A stretch of DNA of 37,690 bases from Acetobacteraceae bacterium (lineage in GTDB: Bacteria > Pseudomonadota > Alphaproteobacteria > Acetobacterales > Acetobacteraceae). Below, piece after piece: positions 13,883-22,338 of the stretch (positions are counted from its first letter, which is position 1; the number at the start of each line of letters is the position of its first letter). Both the position numbers and the translations under genes were made by a program. The notes beneath the pieces are model-generated. The model had not been told where the DNA came from. It did not search any database and saw nothing but the letters and a program-made list of their open reading frames with translations. The DNA is taken from contig SHWN01000005.1 in assembly GCA_009693795.1 (NCBI GenBank), positions 1-37,690 of the forward strand, written 5' to 3'.

Positions 13883-16099
13883 ATGGATCAAGCCGTCAAA
13901 CCACCTGAAGCGCCAACAGTCGCGCAAAATATCACCCTTGAGATCGAGGGCATGACCTGCGCCAGCTGCGTCGCGCGGGTAGAGAAGGTGCTGTCGAGCG
14001 TCCCCGGCGTGCAACGGGCGGAGGTCAATCTCGCCACCGAACGTGCCCGCATCCATGCCGGCGCCGCCGTGACCGCCGACAGCCTGGCCAGCGCCGTCCG
14101 CGCCGCCGGCTACGACGCGCATTCACCGCGGGCGGACAGCGCGGAGACTACCGACAGCGCCGCCAAGCATGACCGGCGCGACATGGCTGAAGCCCTCATC
14201 GCCCTCACGTTGGCCGCCATCCTGGCGATGCCGATGGTGCTGATGCCGCTGGGCGTGCACGCGATGTTGCCCGGCTGGGCGCAGCTGGCGCTCGCGGCCC
14301 CCGTGCAATTTTATTTTGGCGCCCGCTTTTATCGCACCGGTTATCGCGCCGCGCGCGCCGGTGCGGGCAATATGGATCTACTGGTTGCGCTCGGCACGTC
14401 CACTGCGTTCGGCCTCAGCCTGTATGAAATGACCGTCGGCGGGGGGCTTTATTTCGAAGGCGCCGCCGTCGTCATCGCCCTGGTACGTCTCGGCAAGGCA
14501 TTGGAGATCGGCGCCCGACACCGCGCTATCGCCGCCATCCGCGGGCTGACAAAACTCCGCCCCGCCACCGCGTATGTCTTCCGTGCTGGTTCGGAGGTGG
14601 AAATCAAGCTGGAGCGGGTTGCCGTGGGTGACGTTGCGATCATCCGCCCGGGCGAATGCATCCCCGTCGATGGCCGTATCATCGAGGGCATCAGCGAGAT
14701 CGACGAAGCCCACATCTCTGGCGAAAGTCTGCCGGTGACCAAGCGGGCCGGGGACCGCGTGACCGGCGGCGCCATCAACGGATCCGGCGTACTGCGCGTG
14801 GTAACCACCGCCATCGGCACCGAAACCGTCCTGTCACGCATGGTCCGCCTGATCGAGGACGCGCAGGGCGCGAAACCCGAAATCCAGAAGCTGGTGGACA
14901 GGGTGTCCGCGGTGTTCGTCCCCGCAGTGCTGATCATCGCTCTGTTGACCCTCGTTGGCTGGCTGCTGAGCGGCGCGCCCGCCGAGACCGCGATCCTGTG
15001 CGCCGCCGCCGTGTTGGTCATTGCCTGCCCCTGCGCTTTGGGCCTTGCCACCCCCACCGCAATCCTGGCGGGCACCGGCGTCGCGGCACGCTTTGGTATC
15101 CTGATCAAGGACCCGGACGTACTGGAGCGCGCCTATGCGGTGCGCCAGGTGGTGTTCGACAAAACCGGCACCCTGACCGTCGGCCGCCCGGAAATCGTCG
15201 CCATTGTCACGCTCTCCGGTACCGAGGCGGCGCTGCTGACCGACGCCGCCGCCGTGCAGGCGGGAAGCGAGCACCCGCTGGCTCGCGCCGTGCTGACCGC
15301 CGCCACCGCGCGTGGCCTGCACTGGCCGCAAGCCCGGAACGCCCATGCCATTCCCGGCCAGGGCATGCAGGCCGAGATTAATGGCCGTACTCTGCTGCTG
15401 GGCAAATTTTCACTCATCCATGATCGCAGCATCGATACGACCGGCCTGGGCCCCCGGGCCACGGCGCTGGCCGCCGCCGGGTGCACTGTTTCATGGCTGG
15501 CAGAGGCGGCGCCGGAGCCGAAAATCATTGGCCTGATCGCCTTCGCCGACGCCGCGAAGCCACATGCCGCCGCCGCCATTGCGCGCCTGACGGAGCAGGG
15601 CATCACCAGCATCATGCTGACCGGCGACAACCGCGCCAGCGCCGAGGCCATCGCCGGCAAACTCGGCATCACCCGCATCGAGGCCGATGTCCTGCCCGCC
15701 GACAAAGCCACCCGCATCGCCGCACTGCGCGCACAGGCACCAATCACCATGGTGGGCGACGGCATCAACGACGCCCCGGCCCTGGCGGCGGCCGATGTCG
15801 GCATGGCGATGGCCACCGGCTCCGATGTGGCGATGCACGCGGCCGGTATCACCCTGATGCGTGGCGAATTGATGCTAGTGCCGGATGCGCTGGACATCGC
15901 GCGCTACACCCGCGCCAAAATCCGTCAAGGCCTGTTCTGGGCCTTTATCTACAACATCATCGGCATTCCGCTGGCCGCTCTCGGCCTAATGACCCCCACC
16001 CTTGCCGGTGCCGCCATGGCGATTTCGTCGGCGTCCGTCGTGTTAAATGCGCTTTCGCTGCGACGCTGGCGGCCACGGCAAAATTCTGGCATTGCCTGA
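13883..16099 (+). CDS. copA: Copper-exporting P1B-type ATPase CopA
   Basis: A 738-residue inner-membrane Cu(I) ATPase. One N-terminal HMA domain has GMTCASC at residues 23-29. The membrane metal site is CPC at 382-384; the phosphorylation motif DKTGTLT begins at Asp426; the nucleotide-binding domain has SEHPLA (the P1B His-Pro); GDGINDAP lies around 625-632, and TGES appears as SGES. Eight hydrophobic segments fit the P1B-1 plan, and the C-terminal NxxGIPLAA and SSASVVLNALSL match Cu(I) transporters. I prefer the ATG at 13883; a GTG at 13865 is possible. Together with the divergent chaperone it forms a copper handling pair. The FNR-type box makes a role in supplying or clearing copper under low oxygen plausible, as for cbb3 oxidase-linked ATPases. 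No CueR-type operator is visible. Confidence 0.93.
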   Translation: MDQAVKPPEAPTVAQNITLEIEGMTCASCVARVEKVLSSVPGVQRAEVNLATERARIHAGAAVTADSLASAVRAAGYDAHSPRADSAETTDSAAKHDRRDMAEALIALTLAAILAMPMVLMPLGVHAMLPGWAQLALAAPVQFYFGARFYRTGYRAARAGAGNMDLLVALGTSTAFGLSLYEMTVGGGLYFEGAAVVIALVRLGKALEIGARHRAIAAIRGLTKLRPATAYVFRAGSEVEIKLERVAVGDVAIIRPGECIPVDGRIIEGISEIDEAHISGESLPVTKRAGDRVTGGAINGSGVLRVVTTAIGTETVLSRMVRLIEDAQGAKPEIQKLVDRVSAVFVPAVLIIALLTLVGWLLSGAPAETAILCAAAVLVIACPCALGLATPTAILAGTGVAARFGILIKDPDVLERAYAVRQVVFDKTGTLTVGRPEIVAIVTLSGTEAALLTDAAAVQAGSEHPLARAVLTAATARGLHWPQARNAHAIPGQGMQAEINGRTLLLGKFSLIHDRSIDTTGLGPRATALAAAGCTVSWLAEAAPEPKIIGLIAFADAAKPHAAAAIARLTEQGITSIMLTGDNRASAEAIAGKLGITRIEADVLPADKATRIAALRAQAPITMVGDGINDAPALAAADVGMAMATGSDVAMHAAGITLMRGELMLVPDALDIARYTRAKIRQGLFWAFIYNIIGIPLAALGLMTPTLAGAAMAISSASVVLNALSLRRWRPRQNSGIA

Positions 16100-16124
16100 G
16101 CTGAGCAATTGGGTGGGGGCAAGT

Positions 16125-16886
16125 GTGACCAAGCTCACTGGAAAAATCGCCTGGGTGACCGGCGCCGGCACCGGAATCGGTGAGGCCGCAGCCATCGCAC
16201 TGGCAGAGGAAGGGGCCACCATCATCCTTACTGGCCGTCGCCGGGAACCGCTGGAACGCGTGGCCGCTCGCATCACCCAAAAAGGTGGCGCCGCCGATGT
16301 GCAGAACGGCGACATGGCCCGCAAGGAAGACGTCGCGCGCATCGCTGAACATATCAAGGCCACGCACGGCCGGTTAGATATCGTGGTGAACAATGCCGGG
16401 GTGAACATCACCCTGCGCCACTGGAACCAGATTTCCTACGACGGCATCGAGACGATGCTAGACGGCAACCTCACCGCGTCCGCCTTCGTCGCCCATGCCG
16501 CGTTGGAAATCATGCGCCCGCAAGGTGATGGGCTGCTGGTTCATACGGCGTCCATGGCTGGGCGCAATCCGGGCGGGTTTTCGGGCCCCCTGTATGGAGC
16601 CGCGAAGCATGGCGTGGTGGCGATGAGCCACACGATCAATATGGAGGAATGCCTCAACGGCATTCGCTCCACCGTAATTTTGCCGGGTGAGGTCGCGACA
16701 CCGATCCTGGATTCCCGTCCAAATCCGGTGAGCCCAGAGATGCGTGCGCGCATGGTGCAATCTGAGGATTGCGGCGATCTGATCCGCTACATCGCCTGCC
16801 TGCCCCGGCATCTGGTGATGAACGAGGTTTGGCTCAGCCCGCGGCATAACCGCAAATATGTCTCCGACCTGCAAAAGACCCTTTAG
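16125..16886 (+). CDS. Short-chain dehydrogenase/reductase
   Basis: A 253-residue classical SDR oxidoreductase. The cofactor loop is TGAGTGIG at residues 12-19, NNAG is at 89-92, and the catalytic residues are Ser143 (HTASMAG), Tyr157 and Lys161 (YGAAK). An Arg-rich stretch (TGRRRE) after the second strand suggests NADP(H) preference. The substrate is unknown. The GTG at 16125 is chosen because it begins the normal SDR N-terminus. It starts 25 bases after copA but belongs functionally with the following genes: a D-2-hydroxyacid dehydrogenase starts 22 bases after its stop. I infer one catabolic transcription unit. Confidence 0.9.
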   Translation: MTKLTGKIAWVTGAGTGIGEAAAIALAEEGATIILTGRRREPLERVAARITQKGGAADVQNGDMARKEDVARIAEHIKATHGRLDIVVNNAGVNITLRHWNQISYDGIETMLDGNLTASAFVAHAALEIMRPQGDGLLVHTASMAGRNPGGFSGPLYGAAKHGVVAMSHTINMEECLNGIRSTVILPGEVATPILDSRPNPVSPEMRARMVQSEDCGDLIRYIACLPRHLVMNEVWLSPRHNRKYVSDLQKTL

Positions 16887-16908
16887 ACTCCTGAGTGAGA
16901 GAGAGAAA

Positions 16909-17889
16909 ATGCCCCCCAATCGCAAGAAAATCCTGATCCCCTCCAATCTCGGCAAGCAGGGCGTCGATATTCTGCGTGCGCGAGATGATATAGAATTGAT
17001 TGTTTATCCCGTCGCCATCACCTTGCCAGATCTGCATCCGATGCTGGCCGATGCCAATGCCATCGCGCTGTCGGCCACGCCGTTCAAGGCGCCGGAAACC
17101 GCCCTATCGCCAGTGCTGCAAGTTGTCGCGCGCATTGGCGTGGGGTTCGACGCAGTAGAAATTCCGCCGTTGTCGGCGCGGAAAATCCCGCTGATGACGA
17201 CGGGCATCGCCAATTCGACATCTGTCGCCGAACAGGCGATCTCTTTTATTTTTGCCCTCGCGAAACGCCATACCGCTTTGGACCGTATGGTGAAGGACGG
17301 AAAATGGATGGACCGGTTCAATGCCGTGCCGATGGAGTTGGCAGGGAAAACCGTACTGGTGATCGGCTATGGCCGCATTGGCACGCGCTCGGCACGCAAA
17401 GCAGCCGCGCTAGATATGCACACGATTGTTTATGATCCGTTCGTGCCGCAGGGCATGATTTCGGGCGCCGGGCATGAACCGGTCGTGGATCTGGACGCGG
17501 CTGTCGCGCGTGCCGATTTTATTACCATCCACGCACCCAAAAGCCCCAGCACGATCGGGTTGTTCAATGCCGCGCGTTTGGCCAAAGTTAAGAAAGGTGC
17601 CTATATCGTCAACACCGCGCGCGGCGGTATCATCGACGAACTGGCTTTATATGACGCACTGACCTCCGGCCATATCGCTGGTGCCGGGCTCGATGTGTTC
17701 GACATGGAGCCGACGCCGAAGAACAACTCTCTCCTCGCCCTGCCGAACGTGCTGTCCGCCCCGCACATGGCCGGTGTTACGGTGGAGGCTGTTGCCGCCA
17801 TGGCCGAACAGACGGCCCGCAACATGCTTAGCGTATTGGACGGGCAGATCATCCGCGACAATGTCGTCAATAAAGAAGTGTTGGATTGA
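16909..17889 (+). CDS. D-2-hydroxyacid dehydrogenase (NAD-dependent)
   Basis: A 326-residue member of the D-isomer-specific 2-hydroxyacid dehydrogenase family (the SerA/glycerate/hydroxypyruvate dehydrogenase type), reducing 2-oxoacids or oxidising D-2-hydroxyacids. The NAD loop GYGRIG is at 153-158. The catalytic triad is Arg238 (NTARGG), Glu267 (DMEPTP) and His286 (SAPHMAG). No ACT domain follows, so it is not a regulated phosphoglycerate dehydrogenase. It ends in TGATG, sharing bases with the next start codon, which indicates translational coupling with the AhpD-like gene. The actual substrate is not deducible. Confidence 0.9.
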   Translation: MPPNRKKILIPSNLGKQGVDILRARDDIELIVYPVAITLPDLHPMLADANAIALSATPFKAPETALSPVLQVVARIGVGFDAVEIPPLSARKIPLMTTGIANSTSVAEQAISFIFALAKRHTALDRMVKDGKWMDRFNAVPMELAGKTVLVIGYGRIGTRSARKAAALDMHTIVYDPFVPQGMISGAGHEPVVDLDAAVARADFITIHAPKSPSTIGLFNAARLAKVKKGAYIVNTARGGIIDELALYDALTSGHIAGAGLDVFDMEPTPKNNSLLALPNVLSAPHMAGVTVEAVAAMAEQTARNMLSVLDGQIIRDNVVNKEVLD

Positions 17890-18479
17890 TGCCCCAGCCC
17901 GATCATATTTCCAAGCTTGGCGTCCCTGACCCTGAGACCCTCGATGAGGATCTACGGGTGTTGTGGCGTAAATGCGTCGAAAAACTCGGTTTCGTGCCGC
18001 ATGTCTTTTCTACCTACAGCCTGAAGCCGCAGCGCCTGCGCCATTTCATGCAGATGTATAACGACATTATGCTTGCTCCTTCTGGTCTTACCAAGCTGGA
18101 ACGCGAGATGATCGCCGTCGTCGTCTCGGCCGCTAATCGATGTTATTACTGCCTCGTCGCGCATGGGGCGGCGGTGCGGCAATTATCCGGAGATCCTGAA
18201 TTGGGAGAGATGCTGGCGATGAATTACCGGGTCGCCGAATTATCGCCGCGCCAACGCACCATGTTGGATTTCGTCTGGAAACTCACGGCCACCCCGCATC
18301 TGATGGAAGATTCCGATCGTGACGCGCTGAGCCAGCAGGAGTTCTCCAACGAGGATATTTTTGACATCTCAGAGACGACGGCATTCTTTAATCTTTCAAA
18401 CCGCATGGCCTCGGCCACCGACATGATGCCCAATCGTGAGTATCACCGCGCCGCGCGGGACGCGCGTTCTTCAAAATAA
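17889..18479 (+). CDS. AhpD-like peroxidase-related (carboxymuconolactone decarboxylase family) protein
   Basis: A 196-residue protein of the AhpD/carboxymuconolactone decarboxylase superfamily. The family's active-site motif is complete: Cys85-Tyr-Tyr-Cys88 with His92 (RCYYCLVAHG), preceded by LTKLEREMIAVVVSAAN, the standard lead-in helix. The overall pattern (VPHVFSTYSLKP at the start, IFDISETTAFFNLSNRMAS near the end) matches the uncharacterised peroxidase-related subfamily. It probably reduces peroxides or serves as a thiol partner. The ATG overlaps the stop of the dehydrogenase gene by one base. Confidence 0.88.
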   Translation: MPQPDHISKLGVPDPETLDEDLRVLWRKCVEKLGFVPHVFSTYSLKPQRLRHFMQMYNDIMLAPSGLTKLEREMIAVVVSAANRCYYCLVAHGAAVRQLSGDPELGEMLAMNYRVAELSPRQRTMLDFVWKLTATPHLMEDSDRDALSQQEFSNEDIFDISETTAFFNLSNRMASATDMMPNREYHRAARDARSSK

Positions 18480-18509
18480 CACCGCACGTTTAATCATCAG
18501 GCGTCACCG

Positions 18510-18655
18510 ATGGACGTCGGCATGCAACTGGGCTTCTTCAAATACGGCTGGCCCGATGAGATGAAGGATTCACAGGTCTGAGACGAGGAAATCCGCCTCG
18601 CCCGCGTCGCCGACGATGCGGGGTTCGACATGCTCTGGGCGGTCGAGCATCATTC
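18510..18655 (+). pseudogene. LLM-class (luciferase-like) oxidoreductase, N-terminal fragment
   Basis: About 48 codons of the N-terminus of a luciferase-like flavin oxidoreductase are readable: MQLGFFKYGWPDEM, then EEIRLARVADDAGFDMLWAVEHH. A TGA at codon 24 (18579-18581) interrupts the frame, and the sequence ends abruptly near 18655 where an unrelated fragment in the other direction begins. It is a different protein from the intact LLM enzyme at 19123, whose N-terminus reads MHFGASMFF. It lies 30 bases after the AhpD-like gene and may once have been in that operon. Confidence 0.75.
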
Positions 18656-18975
18656 AGCAACGCCCATGGATCGCGCAGATGCTTCAGGATATCGCCGTAG
18701 ATTAGGCGATCAGCGGCATTCGGCAGATCGAACGGCATGGGCTGCGTTTCCACATCCACACAGGCGACCTCGTCCAGCCGTGATGCCGCGGTCGCGGGTG
18801 CTCCGGCATCTTCTTCAATCCCCAACACCACCGCATTCGGGTTGCGCCCCCGATATGCCGCCCCCAGCGCACCAGCATTGCAGCCGACATCCACCACCGC
18901 CCGCGCCATCAGCGGAACGTACGGCGGCAGATCGGCGTTGAGCTGGTCCAGATAAAGGCTCGGAACAGATATTTT
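18650..18975 (-). pseudogene. Class I SAM-dependent methyltransferase, internal fragment
   Basis: On the minus strand one open frame reads LYLDQLNADLPPYVPLMARA, then the SAM-binding VVDVGCNAGALGAAY, an acidic second motif VVLGIEEDAGA and RLIYGDILKHLRDPWALL, the order seen in methyltransferases associated with glycosyltransferase clusters. The glycine motif has Asn where Gly is common (GCNAG). The frame loses all similarity after ALLN at 18655, exactly where the luciferase-like fragment ends. No start codon or C-terminal half is present, so this is a truncated piece without function. Confidence 0.72.
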
Positions 18976-19122
18976 GATTGGGTGGGTCCCTTTTTACGTG
19001 CCAATCTATGCCATAGCCCGGTTCTATCCTTACCCCAGTTAACAACCTGTTTCTCCCAAGGACCCTTGAGCCCGCCAGCCATCCATCCCAAACTCCACCG
19101 AACCCCAGAACGGAGCTAGGCC

Positions 19123-19968
19123 ATGCATTTCGGCGCATCGATGTTCTTCACTGATTATTCCATGTCCGCCGCCGATTTGGCGCGCGCGCTGGAAGAGCGC
19201 GGCTTCGAATCCATCTGGGCGCCGGAGCACTCGCATATTCCCACCTCTCGCCTCTCCCCCTGGGGTGGTGGCGGTGATCTGCCGAAGAAATATTACGATG
19301 TGATGGATCCGTTCGTGAGCCTGACCATGGCTGGCGCGGTCACCAAAAATCTGAAACTCGCCACCGGCGTTTGCCTGGTTCAGCAGCGCGATCCGATCCA
19401 AACAGCGAAGCTCGTCGCCTCCATTGATCAGGTCTCTGGCGGGCGCTTTCTGTTTGGTATCGGCAATGGTTGGAACGCCGAGGAAATGGCCGACCACGGC
19501 ACCGAATTCAAAACCCGCCACAAACTCGCCCGCGAACGCATCGAGGCGATGAAGGAAATCTGGACCAAATCCGTCGCCGAATATCACGGAGAAATGGTTG
19601 ATTTCGGCCCCATGATGTCTTGGCCGAAGCCGGTGCAGAAACCGCACCCGCCCATCCTGGTGGGCGGCGCCTTCCCCTATGCCGCGCGCCGGGCGGCTGC
19701 CTATGGCGATGGCTGGATCCCGCTGGCTGGGCGCGGCGGCGGCGATGTGACGGACCATCTTTCGGAATTCCGCCAAATGGTTGCTGCGCGCGGGCGCAAT
19801 CCAGCCGATGTGCCGATCTCGCTGTTTCAGATGACGGAAAATGTCGATAACCTGAAACGCTATCGCGACATGGGGGTCGACCGTGTTGTCGTCAGCCTGG
19901 ATTCCGTGGGCACCGATGCCGTCCTGCCAGTGCTGGATCGCTGGGCCGCGATGATCCGCGTGGTGTGA
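19123..19968 (+). CDS. LLM-class F420/flavin-dependent oxidoreductase
   Basis: A 281-residue luciferase-like monooxygenase-fold protein of the TIGR03619-type group. It shows the conserved ALEERGFESIWAPEHSHIP, then MAGAVTKNLKLATGVCLVQQRDP, ASIDQVSGGRFLFGIGNGWN, HPPILVGGAFPYAARRAAAYGDGWIPL and a C-terminal DMGVDRVVVSLDS. Members use FMN or F420; the cofactor is not determinable, and alphaproteobacterial members most often lack a known substrate. The ATG at 19123 has GGAG eight to ten bases upstream. It is the last gene of the catabolic-looking run, but the two gene fragments and 150 non-coding bases before it mean it probably has its own promoter. Confidence 0.88.
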   Translation: MHFGASMFFTDYSMSAADLARALEERGFESIWAPEHSHIPTSRLSPWGGGGDLPKKYYDVMDPFVSLTMAGAVTKNLKLATGVCLVQQRDPIQTAKLVASIDQVSGGRFLFGIGNGWNAEEMADHGTEFKTRHKLARERIEAMKEIWTKSVAEYHGEMVDFGPMMSWPKPVQKPHPPILVGGAFPYAARRAAAYGDGWIPLAGRGGGDVTDHLSEFRQMVAARGRNPADVPISLFQMTENVDNLKRYRDMGVDRVVVSLDSVGTDAVLPVLDRWAAMIRVV

Positions 19969-19996
19969 TGCCACGTCTCGGTGTGTATGACGGATT

Positions 19997-20207
19997 GTAA
20001 GCAAGATCGGGGCTCTGCCCCGAACCCCGCTAAGGTGCGACGCCCCTTAAAATCCATTCATTTAGTGATGTGGGAGAAAGGGGCTGGCGTGCTGTGGGAA
20101 ACAGTACCTCAGCCCCCTTCTCCCGCACCACCATACATACGGGGGCACCGGGAGTACTGCTCCCTGGTAGGGGTTTGGGGGCGAAGCCTCCAACCTTCTT
20201 TCCAACC
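19997..20207. repeat. Composite intergenic palindromic element (largest copy)
   Basis: This gap holds several repeat parts in a row: GATCGGGGCTCTGCCCC (shared with 21400-21415), the CGCCCCTTA...CCATTCATTT block shared with the first bases of the window, a long hairpin with arms at 20070-20085 and 20111-20128 (one mismatch, one bulge, inner CTGT-GGGAA-ACAG stem), and a REP-like pair, GGGAG-N5-CTCCC (20150-20164) and GGGGGC-GAA-GCCTCC (20177-20191), ending ACCTTCTTTCC. No gene is visible. Confidence 0.7.
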
Positions 20208-20216
20208 GCCCTACAC

Positions 20217-21395
20217 ATGAGCATGGAACGCACCGATGTCGTGATCCTGGGTGCCGGCGCGGCCGGGCTGATGGCTGCCATTGCAGCCGGGCGGCGCGGG
20301 CGGCGTGTCGTTGTGCTGGATCATGCGGAGCGGGCCGGGCCAAAAATTTTAATTTCCGGTGGCGGGCGTTGTAATTTTACCAATCTACATTGTGCGCCGG
20401 ATCGGTTTCTGTCGGCCAATCCGCATTTCTGCAAATCCGCCCTGGCGCGTTATACGCCGCGCGACTTTCTGGCTCTCGTGGAAAAGCACCGTATTGCCTG
20501 GCATGAAAAAACCCTAGGGCAACTTTTCTGCGATGGCTCCGCCCGGCAGATCGTCTCGATGTTGCTAACCGAGTGCGAGGCCGCCAATGTCACGGTCCGT
20601 CTCAACGCGCATATCCGGGACGTTAGAAAATCCATCCATTTTCGCGTCGAGACCGATTCCGGTCCCATCGAATCGCCCACCCTCATCCTCGCCACGGGCA
20701 GCCTTTCTATCCCGAAAATGGGGGCTACCGGCCTCACGCACGACATTGCTCGCCGCTTCGGTCTGCGCCTGACCGAAACCCGGCCGGGGCTGGTGCCACT
20801 GACACTCGGAGGTATCGAACTCGCGCGTGCGCAAAGTCTTAGCGGCGTGTCCCAACCCGTTATCGCGCGGATCGAGAAACGCGCCTTCCGCGAGGCTATG
20901 CTGTTTACCCATCGGGGCCTTTCCGGCCCCACCATTCTGCAAATTTCGTCCTATTGGCTGGAAGGTCAGGTACTGACCATCGACCTGCTGCCTGATGAGG
21001 ATTCTGACTTCCTCCTCCACCGCAAACGCGACCGTCCCAAAGTCAGCCTGCGCACGGTGCTGTCCGAAGGGATGGCCCAGCGTCTCGCCGACGCCTTGCT
21101 GCCGCCAAACCTGGATCAAACTGCCCTGACCGATATCCCTGACCGCACGCTCCGCGGTCTCACGGCGAAGTTAAAATCCTGGCCCCTCAGCCCCACCGGC
21201 ACTGAAGGTTATGCCAAGGCCGAAGTCACCATCGGCGGTATCGATACCTCCGAACTATCATCACGTGACATGTCCGTAAAAAACATACCGGGCATGTTCA
21301 TCGTCGGTGAAGCCGTCGACGTCACCGGATGGCTCGGCGGCTATAACTTCCAATGGGCCTGGGCTAGTGGCTGGCATGCCGGCTCGGCGGCGTAA
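20217..21395 (+). CDS. HI0933/YhiN-family NAD(P)/FAD-dependent oxidoreductase
   Basis: A 392-residue flavoprotein of the HI0933 (YhiN) family. The FAD-binding loop GAGAAG is at residues 12-17, followed by the family signature ISGGGRCNFTN, then HEKTLGQLFCDG, TLILATGSLSIPKMGATG and a C-terminal GMFIVGEAVDVTGWLGGYNFQWAWASG. The biochemical role of the family is not established. The start at 20217 has no clear ribosome-binding site because the palindromic repeat ends 10 bases upstream; the ATG two codons later is equally possible. The gene is flanked on both sides by pieces of the same repeat. Confidence 0.9.
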   Translation: MSMERTDVVILGAGAAGLMAAIAAGRRGRRVVVLDHAERAGPKILISGGGRCNFTNLHCAPDRFLSANPHFCKSALARYTPRDFLALVEKHRIAWHEKTLGQLFCDGSARQIVSMLLTECEAANVTVRLNAHIRDVRKSIHFRVETDSGPIESPTLILATGSLSIPKMGATGLTHDIARRFGLRLTETRPGLVPLTLGGIELARAQSLSGVSQPVIARIEKRAFREAMLFTHRGLSGPTILQISSYWLEGQVLTIDLLPDEDSDFLLHRKRDRPKVSLRTVLSEGMAQRLADALLPPNLDQTALTDIPDRTLRGLTAKLKSWPLSPTGTEGYAKAEVTIGGIDTSELSSRDMSVKNIPGMFIVGEAVDVTGWLGGYNFQWAWASGWHAGSAA

Positions 21396-21426
21396 GCGGG
21401 ATCGGGGCTCTGCCCGTTGATCTTCC
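21392..21426. repeat. Short copy of the intergenic repeat between yhiN-like gene and rsmI
   Basis: GTAAGCGGGATCGGGGCTCT and the following bases closely match 19997-20020, and include the TAA of the YhiN-like gene. The tail GATCTTCCTTACTTACC recurs in reverse orientation near 27650-27668. The hairpin CGGGG-CTCTG-CCCG could serve both convergent genes as a terminator. Confidence 0.6.
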
Positions 21427-22338
21427 TTACTTACCCCCCCTCACCGCATCAGACGCCGGCAGGGCCAGGGCGCGGGCATAGACATGTTTGCGCGGCAGGC
21501 CGGTGGCCAGGGCGACCATAGCAGCGGCGTCTTTCAGGCTGTGCGTGGCGAGTGCCGCACACAGGGCGGTATCGAGGTCGGTTGCCGTTGTGGCTTCTGC
21601 TTGTGCCGGGCCGAGTAGGACGGTGATTTCGCCGCGCGCTTCGGCCTGCGCGTAATGGGCGGCCAGGTTGGCAAGCTGGCCACGGCGGATTTCCTCAAAA
21701 CGTTTGGTCAGTTCACGTGCGATGGCAGCGGGACGGTCGCCCATGACGGCGAGCAGGTCGGCCAGCATATCCGCCAGCCGGTGCGGCGCCTCGTGCCAGA
21801 TCAGGGTGGCGGACAACCCGGCTAGTTCGGCGGAGCGCAACTGGCCGAAGGCGGTGCGGCGGGCGGCGCTACGTGGCGGCGGAAATCCGAGGAACAGAAA
21901 GGGTGTGGGCGGCAGGGCCGAGAGTGTCAGTGCCGTGACGGCCGCGTTCGGCCCGGGCGTGGCGGTAACCGCGATGCCGGCCGCGATGGCCGCGCGCACC
22001 AGCCGAAAGCCCGGGTCGGAGACGAGGGGCGTGCCGGCATCGGAGACCAGGGCGATTCGCTCGCCTTGTTGCAGACGTTCAACCAAAGCGGGAATACGGG
22101 CATCCTCATTATACTCATGCAATGCTTCCAGCCGCGCCGAGAACCCCAATACTGTGAGCAGGCGCTGGGTGGTGCGGGTATCTTCGCACAAGACCAGCTC
22201 CGCCCCTTGCAGCGCTGCGCGGGCGCGGGTTGTGATGTCACCGAGGTTGCCGATCGGCGTCGAAACCAGCACAAGTCCGGATGGCGCCCGGGTGGTTGCC
22301 CCCGTTTCAGGAGATCCTTCATATGTTGCGTCGGACAT
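21427..22338 (-). CDS. rsmI: 16S rRNA (cytidine-1402 2'-O)-methyltransferase RsmI
   Basis: A protein of about 303 residues of the tetrapyrrole-methylase fold, the RsmI/YraL enzyme that 2'-O-methylates C1402 in the ribosomal decoding centre. Diagnostic stretches are VLVSTPIGNLGDIT, ELVLCEDTRTTQRLL, ALVSDAGTPLVSDPGFRLV, ATPGPNAAVTAL and a C-terminal GLPRKHVYARAL. I chose the ATG at 22338 because GCAGGAG lies just upstream; a GTG two codons earlier is possible. The gene is head-to-head with the LpoA-like gene and their first codons overlap by 16 bases. The same rsmI/lpoA divergent order is known from Escherichia coli. Confidence 0.94.
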   Translation of the reverse strand: MSDATYEGSPETGATTRAPSGLVLVSTPIGNLGDITTRARAALQGAELVLCEDTRTTQRLLTVLGFSARLEALHEYNEDARIPALVERLQQGERIALVSDAGTPLVSDPGFRLVRAAIAAGIAVTATPGPNAAVTALTLSALPPTPFLFLGFPPPRSAARRTAFGQLRSAELAGLSATLIWHEAPHRLADMLADLLAVMGDRPAAIARELTKRFEEIRRGQLANLAAHYAQAEARGEITVLLGPAQAEATTATDLDTALCAALATHSLKDAAAMVALATGLPRKHVYARALALPASDAVRGGK

